Source of the DNA: Mesorhizobium loti
GTDB lineage: Bacteria; Pseudomonadota; Alphaproteobacteria; Rhizobiales; Rhizobiaceae
Direction of reading: 5' to 3'
Length of the DNA stretch: 64,000 nucleotides
Assembly: GCA_002356515.1 (NCBI GenBank)
Contig: AP017605.1
Location: 5,007,020 to 5,071,019 of the forward strand
Shown here: one piece after another, positions 32,744-40,630 of the stretch
How the letters are laid out: every line of letters begins with the position of its first letter
Numbering within the stretch: position 1 is the stretch's first letter
The notes under the pieces: generated by a model
Database searches by the model: none
What the model was told of the DNA's origin: nothing
The model's input: only the letters and a program-made list of their open reading frames with translations
Program-made: the position numbers and the translations under genes

Positions 32744-33976
32744 TCATACGACGAGATCACGCATCGGCTTCATCGCTGCGGATTCCGGAAACACCTTGTC
32801 GCCGAGCACGGCGGCCGAGAGGCCGAACTGGTCGGCGAGCAGGCCTTTCAGCACCGCCCTGACATCGCTGGTCGGCGCCAGATCGCGCTGTTCGTAGAGC
32901 TGGGCCGGCTTCAATCCCGGCCAGTCGGCGATCACGCGGCCGCCCTTGATCGCGCCACCTGCGAGCAGCACCACCGTGCCGGTGCCGTGATCGGTGCCGA
33001 CCGTGCCGTTGATTTGCGCCGTGCGCCCGAACTCGGTGATGGCGACGATCGCCGTGTCCTTCCAGCGCTCGCCAAGACCCTTCTCGAACTCCTCGAAGGC
33101 GCCGTCGAGGCCGCCGAGCAGCGTGGCGAGCCGGCCGGTCGCGCCGCCTTCGTTGACATGCGTGTCCCAGCCGTCGAAGGCAAGGGCTGCAACGCGCGGC
33201 CCATCATCGGCCGCGATCAGCCTGGCCGCACCTTGCGCGGCCTGCCGCATGCCGGCGGCACTGTCGAGGCCGCCCTTCGGCTTCATAGCCTTGGCGCCCA
33301 TCTGGTCGTCGAGCGCCATGCGGTCGGCGTCGAGACCTTTTTGCAGGGCCACCGCCAGCACTGGGTCCCGATGCTGGTAGAGGTCGAGAACCCGCGCCGC
33401 GAGATCGCCGGCAGGTTCCGGCAGCGATTGCGGTGCCCAGCCGAGCACGGGGGCAGCACCACGGATCACCAGCGGTGTCGACGGTCCGACGGCCAGCCCG
33501 CCAAGCGTTGCCACGCGGTCGCCCGCCGGCAGGCTCTCCAGCGCCCGGTTGAGCCAGCCGGTGGCGACATGGCCGGGGCCGGCAAAACCACTTTCCAGCA
33601 CGTCCTGCCCGTCGAAATGCGAGCGTTCCCGATAGCCTGTCGCCGCCGCGTGCACGACAGCGGCCTGCTTGTCCTTGAACAGGCGCGCAAACACCGGCAT
33701 CGCCGGATTGACCGCGAAGAAACCATCGAGCGGCAGCGCCGCACGCGGGCCGGCGAGCGACAAAGCGATGTCGCCATGCAGGCCGGCATAATCGGGGTCG
33801 CCGACCGGACCGACCGCCGACAGGCCGTCGAGCGCGCCGCGCAGGACGATGACGATCAGGCGCGGATCGCGATTGTCGGCGGCGCGGGCGAAGCGCGGCA
33901 GATAGGCCCAGGCAAACAGGGCGCCGCCGGTCATCAGCACGGCGCGGCGGGAGGGGGGTTCACACAGCAGGCTCAT
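32744..33976 (-). CDS. DUF1501 family protein with twin-arginine signal
   Basis: A 410-residue protein. The N-terminus PSRRAVLMTGGALFAWAYL has twin arginines and a hydrophobic stretch, consistent with Tat export. The body has IVIVLRGALDGLSAVGPVGD, RSHFDGQDVLESG and EFGRTAQINGTVGTDHGTGT, which place it in DUF1501, a sulfatase/alkaline-phosphatase-like fold family. It is 46 bp downstream of a DUF1800 gene. The two families are habitually paired in bacteria and presumably work together in the cell envelope, but no substrate is known. Confidence 0.9.
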   Translation of the reverse strand: MSLLCEPPSRRAVLMTGGALFAWAYLPRFARAADNRDPRLIVIVLRGALDGLSAVGPVGDPDYAGLHGDIALSLAGPRAALPLDGFFAVNPAMPVFARLFKDKQAAVVHAAATGYRERSHFDGQDVLESGFAGPGHVATGWLNRALESLPAGDRVATLGGLAVGPSTPLVIRGAAPVLGWAPQSLPEPAGDLAARVLDLYQHRDPVLAVALQKGLDADRMALDDQMGAKAMKPKGGLDSAAGMRQAAQGAARLIAADDGPRVAALAFDGWDTHVNEGGATGRLATLLGGLDGAFEEFEKGLGERWKDTAIVAITEFGRTAQINGTVGTDHGTGTVVLLAGGAIKGGRVIADWPGLKPAQLYEQRDLAPTSDVRAVLKGLLADQFGLSAAVLGDKVFPESAAMKPMRDLVV

Positions 33977-34022
33977 GACTTGGTCTCCATGGGAGTTGTC
34001 GGCGCCGGACCTGTCGCTCGAA

Positions 34023-35528
34023 CTATCGTCTCTGGAATTCGGGCGCCATCAGCAGCAGCGCCAGGCCTTGCTGCTTGGACTCGGCACGGGCGACCGCTTG
34101 CCGCGTCTCCGGCGAGGCGGAAGGACCGATGACGGCGTCGAGCATGTCGCTGGGATTGCCGATATCCTTGACCTGGCGGGCCGCCTGCCAGGCGATGTCG
34201 AGGCGGATCTTCATGCCTTCGGCCGACGCCCAGCTGGCCGCCTGGTCGGAAAAGCCGTTCGGTCCCGGTGGCTGCCACAGCGGCTCGCCAAGCGCATTGA
34301 GCCAGTTGAGCGACTGGCCGGGATCGTTCGCCGGACCCGGGCCGGCCGCCCGGCGGATGGCGGCGATGTAGTCGAAGGGCGAGCGCATCTTGGCCAAGGG
34401 CGCCGACCAGGCCTCCGGCATGTCGATGAGGGTCGCCGCCAGCGCTCTGAGATTGCCGTCGCTCTTGGTGAAAACCTTGGCCAGGCGCGCGACCGCCGCG
34501 GGCGGCGGCTCGTCCGCGATGAAATGACGGGCAAGTTCGGTGGCGATGTGCTGCGCCGTCGCCGGATGGCTGGCAATGTCGTTGAGTGCCGCTTCGGCCT
34601 GGCCCATGCCGCCGGCCGGATAGGTCTTGCCGAGCAGCACCGCGTCGCCCGGCTCATGGGCATTGGCGTTGAAGACGGAACTGCCGGGTTCGCCCAGCCG
34701 GCCTTCGCGCCCGGCCATCGTCCAGCCGGTCAGGATGCGGGCGAAGCTGGTGACATCAGCCTGGGTATAGCCGCTGCCGACGCCGAGCGTATGCAGTTCC
34801 ATGATCTCGCGGGCGAGGTTCTCGTTGAGGCCGCGCTGGCGGTTTTTGCCGGCGCGGGAGTCCGGGCCGATCGACTGCTGGTTGTCGAGATAGAACAGCA
34901 TCGCCGGATGCCGCTCGACCGCCATCAGCATGTCCGCGAAACGGCCGAGCACGAAGGGCCGGATGGCTTCCCGTTCGAAGGCGCCGGCGCTCGCCCGCAC
35001 GATGTTGTCTTTCGCCACGGAGACGCAGAAATGGTTCGACCAGAAATAGACCAGGCGTTCGACAAAGCCGGCCTCGGCCCGAAAAGCCTTATCGAAGCGC
35101 GCCTGGGCTTCGGCGCGAAACAGCGTGGCCTCGATCGGCGGTGTGGGTTTGGCCGGGGTCGCGGGCGATGGAACGGGTTGGGCAGGCGCAATTGGGGCCG
35201 ATGTGGCCTGGGCCGGCATGGTCTGGGCGCCTGCCATTGCCGGCTGTGCTGTGGCGGCCATATGCTCGCGGTCGAGCTTGCGCTGGAAATTTGCCGCCAT
35301 GCTGGCCTGGATGGCCGGCGTGCTGCCCAGCAGGCCGGCATAGGCAGGGTCGTCAAGCGGGATCATGGCGATGTCGGGCTGCCGCAGTTCCGCCTTCAGG
35401 TAGCCGCGCGGGTCGTGGGCCACCCTGTCGCGGTCGCCGGGCCTTGCGCCGAGCCCGAAGCGGTTGAAAGCGACAAGGGCTGGATCTGGGGCTGGATCTG
35501 GCGGGGAATTGGAGGCCGGGATAGCCAA
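34023..35528 (-). CDS. DUF1800 family protein
   Basis: A 501-residue protein. It begins VAFNRFGLGARPGDRDRVAHD and contains LVYFWSNHFCVSVAKDN, NENLAREIMELHTLGVGSGY, TQADVTSFARILTGWTM and ARHFIADEPPPAAVARLAK, all typical of DUF1800. The start is TTG with GGAGAG five bases upstream. A Pro/Ala/Gln-rich linker (about residues 95-135) separates the first domain from the rest. No signal peptide is obvious, so it may be co-exported with, or act inside the cell on, the DUF1501 partner encoded next. The function is unknown. Confidence 0.9.
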   Translation of the reverse strand: MAIPASNSPPDPAPDPALVAFNRFGLGARPGDRDRVAHDPRGYLKAELRQPDIAMIPLDDPAYAGLLGSTPAIQASMAANFQRKLDREHMAATAQPAMAGAQTMPAQATSAPIAPAQPVPSPATPAKPTPPIEATLFRAEAQARFDKAFRAEAGFVERLVYFWSNHFCVSVAKDNIVRASAGAFEREAIRPFVLGRFADMLMAVERHPAMLFYLDNQQSIGPDSRAGKNRQRGLNENLAREIMELHTLGVGSGYTQADVTSFARILTGWTMAGREGRLGEPGSSVFNANAHEPGDAVLLGKTYPAGGMGQAEAALNDIASHPATAQHIATELARHFIADEPPPAAVARLAKVFTKSDGNLRALAATLIDMPEAWSAPLAKMRSPFDYIAAIRRAAGPGPANDPGQSLNWLNALGEPLWQPPGPNGFSDQAASWASAEGMKIRLDIAWQAARQVKDIGNPSDMLDAVIGPSASPETRQAVARAESKQQGLALLLMAPEFQRR

Positions 35529-35643
35529 GTCAGCTCTCCATTGCTTGGGCTTCCCGCGCGCGGCGCAAGAAGCCCGTTCGAGCCGTTTCGTGCCTGTTCA
35601 ACTGGGGGCAAGGGGCCGACGAAGGTGTCGGCCCCGGAGGCCC

Positions 35644-35922
35644 TTACCAGCGATGCCAGCGGTGCCAGTGACGGTGCGGATGCCATCCGTAGAAGGCCGG
35701 GCGATGCCAATAGTAGTAACCGGGGTAGACGACCACGCGATTGGGCACGCAGCGCCCCCAGGGATTGGGATGCCAGCCAGGCCCGCAACCCCAGGCGACG
35801 TGCTCGACCAGCGCCGGGGCGGCCAGCGGGGCCAGCGGCATCGCCGAGGATGCCGCAACCGTGGCAACCGTTCCTGTCACCGCGAGAGCGGCGGTGATCG
35901 CGTATTTTGTCAGATAGTTCAT
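35644..35922 (-). CDS. Small secreted His/Trp/Tyr-rich protein (paralogue 2)
   Basis: 92 residues. It has a signal peptide (MNYLTKYAITAALAVTGTVA), the central motif WGCGPGWHPNPWGRCVPN and a tail rich in His, Trp and Tyr ending HWHRWHRW. I take the ATG at 35922, which has CGGAG at good distance; 35928 is the alternative. It shares the GCGPGWH...GxCVPN core and tail style with the protein at 32399-32653. A promoter-like element also found upstream of the EF-hand/ECF sigma operon lies about 70-105 bp upstream, so it may be a target of that sigma factor. Metal binding is plausible from composition only. Confidence 0.78.
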   Translation of the reverse strand: MNYLTKYAITAALAVTGTVATVAASSAMPLAPLAAPALVEHVAWGCGPGWHPNPWGRCVPNRVVVYPGYYYWHRPAFYGWHPHRHWHRWHRW

Positions 35923-35994
35923 AACCATGCTCCGAAGGTGTCCGAGGTTGAAACCTGTCGGCGCCAGATGGTCCGGCAGGTCCTGCCCTTCATT

Positions 35995-36029
35995 CCGTTA
36001 AACGGGCGCCGTCGGCATTTTCCGTCGGT
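35995..36029 (-). promoter_or_regulatory. Promoter-like element, copy 2 (upstream of small secreted protein)
   Basis: Read on the minus strand, ACCGACGGA, 16 bases, then CGTTTAACGG. The same two blocks with a 15-base spacer occur at 38127-38160 ahead of the EF-hand/sigma operon. Position relative to the gene start and two-block form suit an ECF-type promoter. Confidence 0.55.
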
Positions 36030-36031
36030 CG

Positions 36032-36487
36032 TCACGGCGATTTTTTTGGCGGTGTCGACGGCTGCGGCCCGGCGCGCCTCGAGAGCCCTTCCGCCAGCAC
36101 GCTGCGATCCTCGGCGGAGCCTGCCGCTGCGAACTCGATGATGCGCTGTTCCAGCCGCGTGCGCACGGTGACGTCGGCATTGCGGGCCCGCTCCAGGGCG
36201 GCCGCCAGGGCAGCCGTATCGAGGACGGGCTGCCGCAGCAAATCAGCCGCCTCGCGCCTGGCCCGCTGGCCGTCGCGAATGATTTCGCGCGACTCTTGGC
36301 GGACCTCGCGCAGCGCCTTGCGGAACAGCGTGCGCTGCTGGTCGGGAAGCCGGCCGCCGGCCGCCTCCAGCGAAGTGCCCTGGCCCTGCTTGCCGCCCTT
36401 TATCCAGACGGCCCCGCCGGCAAGCGCGCCGGCCAGGAAGACGTTCAGCACCACTGACGCGATGAGAAGGTTGCGGCCGGTGCTCAT
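36032..36487 (-). CDS. Membrane-anchored periplasmic sensor-like protein (heavy-metal sensor/CnrX-type helical family)
   Basis: A 151-residue protein. One N-terminal membrane anchor (LLIASVVLNVFLAGALAGGAVW) is followed by a long Arg/Glu/Ala-rich helical periplasmic part (QQRTLFRKALREVRQESREII). This layout matches the periplasmic heavy-metal sensor group related to CnrX/ZraP. The ATG overlaps the stop of the anti-sigma-like gene (ATGA). As third partner of an ECF sigma and a single-span regulator it would sense an envelope signal and pass it on. There are no His or Cys residues of note in the helical part, so metal sensing is uncertain. Confidence 0.75.
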   Translation of the reverse strand: MSTGRNLLIASVVLNVFLAGALAGGAVWIKGGKQGQGTSLEAAGGRLPDQQRTLFRKALREVRQESREIIRDGQRARREAADLLRQPVLDTAALAAALERARNADVTVRTRLEQRIIEFAAAGSAEDRSVLAEGLSRRAGPQPSTPPKKSP

Positions 36488-36930
36488 AGGTCTTCCTCGA
36501 TCGTGTCTGGTCCGGCATCGCCGAAGGCCGTCGCATTGGCATCGAGCACGTAGTGGTCGGGCGGAACCTCGGGCGTGACGACGGTCACCAGGGCCAATCC
36601 GGCGATGGCGCCGGCGAGCCCGATGCCGGCAAGCCCCAACCCCAGCCACCAGAAACGCTGACGCCGGCGCCGGACGATGTGCCGGTCGGCAACCTGCAGG
36701 ATGCTGTCATGCAGCGCCCTGCCGGGGTGCGGGACACTGTAGCTGTCAAGCAGGGCGTCAAGTGTGCCGGCCTTTCGCGAAATGGCCTGGCCCGTCTCGC
36801 TTGAAGCAAAGGCGGAGGCTGCTTCGCGCTCCGCTTGCGGCCAGCGCCGCAAATCGCCGCCATAGGCTTCGGCCAGCGCGGCGAAACGCTTGACGTCCAT
36901 TGCCGGGCCGTCCTCGATGTCTTCAGCCAT
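36484..36930 (-). CDS. Putative anti-sigma factor (single membrane span)
   Basis: A 148-residue protein. The cytoplasmic N-terminal part (FAALAEAYGGDLRRWPQAER) is followed by a basic stretch (IVRRRRQRFWW), one membrane segment (LGLGLAGIGLAGAIAGLALV) and a short acidic periplasmic tail. Downstream of an ECF sigma gene, this layout is that of an anti-sigma factor. I start at MAEDIEDG, which has AGGGGAAG upstream. No zinc HxxxCxxC motif is present, so it is not of the ZAS type. Its stop overlaps the sensor-like gene start. The function is inferred from context and topology, not homology. Confidence 0.72.
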   Translation of the reverse strand: MAEDIEDGPAMDVKRFAALAEAYGGDLRRWPQAEREAASAFASSETGQAISRKAGTLDALLDSYSVPHPGRALHDSILQVADRHIVRRRRQRFWWLGLGLAGIGLAGAIAGLALVTVVTPEVPPDHYVLDANATAFGDAGPDTIEEDL

Positions 36931-37043
36931 CTGTCTTCCCCTTGCCTCTTGGTGCCGCGTGCCCACGCGGGTTGGAAACGAGGCGGCCCCGCCGAACGCC
37001 GGCAAGGCGCGATGACTGTGCGCCATTCATGGTCGCGTTCTTC

Positions 37044-37580
37044 TCAGTCATGGACGCCATCCCTGGCCAATATCATGTGCAAGGCCCGCCGGCCGCGCGA
37101 GAGCAGGCTCTCCAGCGCATCGACGCTGATCTCCAAGGTCGCGGCCGCCTCGATGTTGGACATCTCCTGATAATAGACCAGGATGATCGCCTCGCGCTGG
37201 CGCGGCGCGATCGCCTGCAAGGCCTGCTCGATCCTCTGCGGCTCTTCGCGAGCATCGGGAAGCGGCGCCGGATCGACCATATCCAGCAAATCGTCGGTCA
37301 CCAACTCGCGACGCCGGCGCAGCCGGTCGTAGCAAAGGTTGAGCGTCACCCGGTGGATCCAGCTGTCGAAACGTGCATTGCCGCGCCGCCAGCTCGAGGC
37401 ATGACGCCAGATGCGCACGAAGGTTTCCTGGGCGACATCCTCGGCCTCCGCCGCGTCGCCCAGCATGCGCACGGCAAGCGAAAGAATGCGCGGCAATTTG
37501 CGCGCGACGAGCGTCTGCACCGCCGCGGAATCGCCGGCACCGACCCGACGAACCAGCTCCTCGTCCGGATCGGCGCTCAT
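37044..37580 (-). CDS. ECF-family RNA polymerase sigma factor
   Basis: A 178-residue sigma-70 of the extracytoplasmic function group. Region 2 is clear (ILSLAVRMLGDAAEAEDVAQETFVRIWRHAS), as is region 4 (LQAIAPRQREAIILVYYQEMSNIEAAATLEIS...LESLLSRGRRAL). I take the ATG at 37580, with GGGAG upstream; a GTG at 37592 is possible. It sits between the EF-hand gene (45 bp upstream) and an anti-sigma-like gene (113 bp downstream). The operon is preceded by a two-block element that recurs ahead of a small secreted-protein gene, suggesting autoregulation plus at least one target. Confidence 0.92.
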   Translation of the reverse strand: MSADPDEELVRRVGAGDSAAVQTLVARKLPRILSLAVRMLGDAAEAEDVAQETFVRIWRHASSWRRGNARFDSWIHRVTLNLCYDRLRRRRELVTDDLLDMVDPAPLPDAREEPQRIEQALQAIAPRQREAIILVYYQEMSNIEAAATLEISVDALESLLSRGRRALHMILARDGVHD

Positions 37581-37625
37581 CGGCTGGCGCACTCCCGATA
37601 TCCATCACGCGTCATGGCCTCTTGG

Positions 37626-38069
37626 TCATTGCTCCGGCTTGGGAGCGGATTTGTGGCCTGGCATCTCGTCGGCCGTCAGAATGCCGTCGCCATTCTTGTC
37701 CAGTCTGGCAAAGCGCTTGGCGAAGAATGCGTCGAGCTCGGCGCGATCGATGAAGCCGTCATGGTTCGAATCGATGCGCGCGAAGGATTTGGCGGCGTCG
37801 CCCTTGACGTTGCGCTTGGCCTGAAAGGCCTCCCACTCCAGCAGGCTGATCTTGCCGTCACCATCCGTGTCGGCCGCCATGATCGCCTTCTCCCGCCGCT
37901 TCTGGAACTTGGCCAGCGTGATGTCCGACTTGGCTTTTGGCGCCGCAGGGGCGGCGGCCGGCGGCGTGGCGCCAGAAGACGTGGCGGCCGGGGGCTGCGT
38001 CGCCGTCTGGGCGAGCGCCGCAGCGGTCAGCAGGCTCCAGGCAGCGGCAAGGATCGAACGGCGTATCAT
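37626..38069 (-). CDS. Exported EF-hand calcium-binding protein
   Basis: A 147-residue protein with a signal peptide (IRRSILAAAWSLLTAAALAQ), a Pro/Ala linker and three EF-hand loops: DTDGDGKISLLE, DSNHDGFIDRAE and DKNGDGILTADE. All have acidic residues at loop positions 1, 3, 5 and 12, so calcium binding is likely. The start ATG has GGAGA upstream; the frame to 38126 would read through the upstream hairpin. It is first in an operon with an ECF sigma, an anti-sigma-like protein and a periplasmic sensor-like protein. That raises the possibility that extracytoplasmic calcium feeds this signalling module. Confidence 0.87.
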   Translation of the reverse strand: MIRRSILAAAWSLLTAAALAQTATQPPAATSSGATPPAAAPAAPKAKSDITLAKFQKRREKAIMAADTDGDGKISLLEWEAFQAKRNVKGDAAKSFARIDSNHDGFIDRAELDAFFAKRFARLDKNGDGILTADEMPGHKSAPKPEQ

Positions 38070-38126
38070 GCTTCGGCGTCTCCGGTTGGCGCGTCGGCCA
38101 CGGCCCATGCCGTGGTCACGCTTCAA

Positions 38127-38160
38127 CCGTTAAACGCCGCGGCGACGGAAATCCGTCGGT
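38127..38160 (-). promoter_or_regulatory. Promoter-like element, copy 1 (EF-hand/ECF sigma operon)
   Basis: On the minus strand, ACCGACGGA, 15 bases, then CGTTTAACGG, ending about 58 bp before the EF-hand gene. The -35-like block is part of a palindrome (CGACGG AAAT CCGTCG, 38143-38158). The pairing with 35995-36029 is the main support. Confidence 0.55.
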
Positions 38161-38289
38161 TGCCTGTGCCGATACTTTCGATGGTCGGCGATGCCGACCT
38201 GGATATTGGTATCGAGAACGACATAAACCTCATCCGGCGTCATCCGAATTCACGCCGGCCGGCCACCACCCGTGGCGAACGGGCAGGAG

Positions 38290-38478
38290 CTATGCCGATG
38301 GGTCGGCGGCCACCAATTGATCCGGCTTGAAACCCGCATGCTGCGGGATCCACACATCGCCCTCGCGGTTGAACCAGTGGCAGAGATACATGCCGGAAGC
38401 GGCACCGTCGCTGACCGTCATCTTCGGCCCTCCCGACTTCAGCCTGACGACGTCTCCGGTCTTGAAAGTATTGGGCAT
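38290..38478 (-). CDS. DUF2158 (YodC-like) small protein
   Basis: 62 residues: FKTGDVVRLKSGGPKMTV, then CHWFNREGDVWIPQHAGFKP near the end. This is the compact beta-rich DUF2158 pattern (xGDVVxLKSGGPxMTV...CxWF). GGGAGG lies six bases before the ATG. The frame extends further upstream but only as translation of non-coding DNA. It is monocistronic. The family is small, cytoplasmic and of unknown function. Confidence 0.88.
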   Translation of the reverse strand: MPNTFKTGDVVRLKSGGPKMTVSDGAASGMYLCHWFNREGDVWIPQHAGFKPDQLVAADPSA

Positions 38479-38611
38479 TTTCGACCTCCCATGCTGAGGC
38501 CCATGAGTTTCCCACCAAAGCTGAGTCTCGACAATGGCGGATATGGGGTGCCGGCAGCGCGATCCACCGCACCCCGCTCGCAGGCCCTTCGTCATTGTCG
38601 TCGTATTGCGC

Positions 38612-39049
38612 TCAGCCGAGTTCTTGGGCGAGGCCGATGAGAAGCCCTCCGGGCCCGCGTATGTAGCAGAGCCGATAGACGTCTTTGTACCGGACGACTT
38701 CGCCTGCGAGCTACGCGCCGCGCTTGCGGAGCCTTTCAAGCGTGTCGTCGATGTCGTCCACGGTGAACATGACGCGAAGGTAGCCCAGAGCGTTGACCGG
38801 AGCATTGCGGTGATCCTCGACGACAGGCGGCGTGAGGAAGCGGGATAGTTCGAGCCGGCTGTGGCCGTCCGGCGTGCGCATCATGGCAATATCGACGCGC
38901 TGATCGGCCAGTCCGGTGACACGTCCGGCCCATTCGCCTTCGATCGTGGCCCGCCCTTCGAGCTCAAGGCCGAGCTCGCGAAAGAAATCGATCGTCTCTT
39001 CGAGATCGTCGACGACAATGCCGACATTGTCCATCCGTTTGAGCGCCAT
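38612..39049 (-). pseudogene. VOC-family gene interrupted by an in-frame TAG
   Basis: From the ATG at 39049 (TTGGAG upstream) the frame encodes a VOC protein (MDNVGIVVDDLEETIDFFRE, RTPDGHSRLELSRF, VMFTVDDIDDTLERLRKRGA) but meets TAG at 38711-38713 after 112 residues. The same frame continues after the TAG with LAGEVVRYKDVYRLCYIRGP and ends LIGLAQELG at TGA 38612-38614. That is exactly the missing final strand of a ~145-residue VOC domain, carrying the last metal-site region. So one base change, probably from GAG or CAG, broke the gene. A truncated protein lacking the C-terminal strand, an assembly error or stop-codon readthrough are the alternatives. Confidence 0.8.
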
Positions 39050-39301
39050 GTGTCCAATCTCCAAGGGGCCGTGCAGGCCGCAAACATAAAACTGCTCGCC
39101 AGGTGAGCAAGGGTTGATCCAGGGCTCTGGAGGCGAGCCTTGCAATGCGTCGCCGGTTTGAACTGACGGATTTTGAGTGATCGCTATGGCGCCACAAAGA
39201 GCAGGGCGCATATCCGCGGCTTTACGCTCGATGGCTTTGACCTTCGCCGAGGCCATGGCGGCGTAATTCGTTGGCCTCGACCCACTGTGATCCTTCGTTC
39301 G

Positions 39302-39994
39302 CTATAGAGCCTCTTTGGCGAAGCGCGGACGCCGTCGCATCCTGAGCGTGCTCAAAATGACCGAGTTGATAGCGGAGCCGATACCAAACCTTCCGCTATC
39401 GACTTTCTGAGCCACGATTTGGTGCCCGACATGGAGAACTTTAATTTCCTTGCGTCTGGAAGCCACGAAAACATTGATGGCTTCTTCCGGCCTCGTTTCG
39501 ATCGGTTGTTTCCGTTCCCAAGCGTAATCGTCCCAGATAATGGTCCCGCCATTCTTGAGTAGAGGCCACGCCAGAAGGGAATCGACGTGAACCGCGTCCC
39601 GGTCGTGGGCACCATCGATATAGATCAGGTCGTAAGATTTTTTTTGGTCCTGCAGGTCGAGCAATGCCTTGCTGGAAATCGACTTCAGCTTTGTGACGCG
39701 CCCGGCATACGATGCCGTGTTGGCATCGAAGCGCTGTTCTACTTGGGAAAATCCGCCGGCCAAAGTTACGTATTCGTTCTGCCCTCCATCGAATGGATCG
39801 ATGCACGTAATCCGCGACAGATGGCAGTACTCAAGAAAAAAGATCGCGGAACGTCCTTCCCAAGATCCGATTTCCAAGATGTTGAGAGGTCGATCCCGCA
39901 TACTTGCAAGGCAAGAGCTCCAGACATGAAAGTTATTAGACGTCCAATCGGAAGAAAATTCTTTCCCTTCATACCACTTAGCAAAATCGACCAC
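39302..39994 (-). CDS. Class I SAM-dependent methyltransferase
   Basis: A 230-residue methyltransferase. Motif I is LNILEIGSWEGRSAIFFLEY, followed by ITCIDPFDGG, YDLIYIDGAHDRDAV and LLKNGGTIIWDDYAW. This pattern fits the Methyltransf_24 group, often acting on sugars, secondary metabolites or surface polymers. The start is GTG with GAGGAG six bases upstream. Base composition and codon use are AT-richer than the neighbours (many AAA, TTT, ATA codons). It lies about 270 bp from the 3' end of a tRNA gene, which together suggest horizontal acquisition. There are no partner genes to give a pathway. Confidence 0.85.
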   Translation of the reverse strand: MVDFAKWYEGKEFSSDWTSNNFHVWSSCLASMRDRPLNILEIGSWEGRSAIFFLEYCHLSRITCIDPFDGGQNEYVTLAGGFSQVEQRFDANTASYAGRVTKLKSISSKALLDLQDQKKSYDLIYIDGAHDRDAVHVDSLLAWPLLKNGGTIIWDDYAWERKQPIETRPEEAINVFVASRRKEIKVLHVGHQIVAQKVDSGRFGIGSAINSVILSTLRMRRRPRFAKEAL

Positions 39995-40264
39995 TGCTCA
40001 CTCCTCTATTCCAGGATCGTCTAGCGCCACTCTCCGCTTCAATGCAACCCCGCAAGTGGGACCTACAATTGATCGTCATGTTATCGGGCTGCACGAACGT
40101 ACCGCTTCCCAGCTTTATCAGCAGATCGGCGCGCTAAACCCGATGCAAGGCGATCTCACACCAAGAACAAAAGGGCAAAAAGCGCCGCCAGGAAGTGCTG
40201 CCAGAGTGCTACGACGGCGTTTTTCGCTCTACGCCTCGGGAACCCGCAAACCCTTGGGAAATAT
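39995..40264. other. Non-coding, AT-richer gap between methyltransferase and tRNA-Thr
   Basis: About 270 bp with no convincing ORF. I looked for a copy of the tRNA 3' end that would mark an element boundary and did not see one. Nothing further can be supported here. Confidence 0.5.
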
Positions 40265-40340
40265 TGGTGCCGCTTAGGTGACTCGAACACCTGACCCCAT
40301 CATTACGAATGATGTGCTCTACCAACTGAGCTAAAGCGGC
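40265..40340 (-). tRNA. tRNA-Thr (anticodon CGT)
   Basis: The minus strand folds as a tRNA: 7-bp acceptor stem GCCGCTT/AAGCGGC, D-arm TAGCTCAGTTGGTAGAGC, anticodon loop TTCGTAA (anticodon CGT, decoding ACG), T-loop GTTCGAGTC, discriminator A and an encoded CCA. It is 76 nt long and reads towards the AT-richer methyltransferase gene. Confidence 0.95.
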
Positions 40341-40630
40341 CCGGGAGGCCAAGGCCTCCAAGATGGGCTGGGTGATAGACTCAACCGGCGGCGAATTCAA
40401 GATGCGACTTGCCAAATCATGCACGAGCGCTCGCCGCGGTCGAAACAAGGGCTTCACGCCACCCGGCATGCGGGAATCGCCGGCATGGTCCGATTTTATT
40501 TGCCGGAATACCGCCAAGATGGACTTTGGACGGCCCGTCGAGGCAGAATGCGGCTGCCCGCCCGTTGATTGATTGGTCGCCTACCGCTAACCATCAGGGA
40601 AGATTGGGGCAATTTGCAGAGGGATCCCGC

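Noticed and set aside
40200..40340. Direct repeat of the tRNA-Thr 3' end as an attachment site
   Set aside because: No second copy of the tRNA 3' segment was found in the flanking AT-richer DNA by eye.
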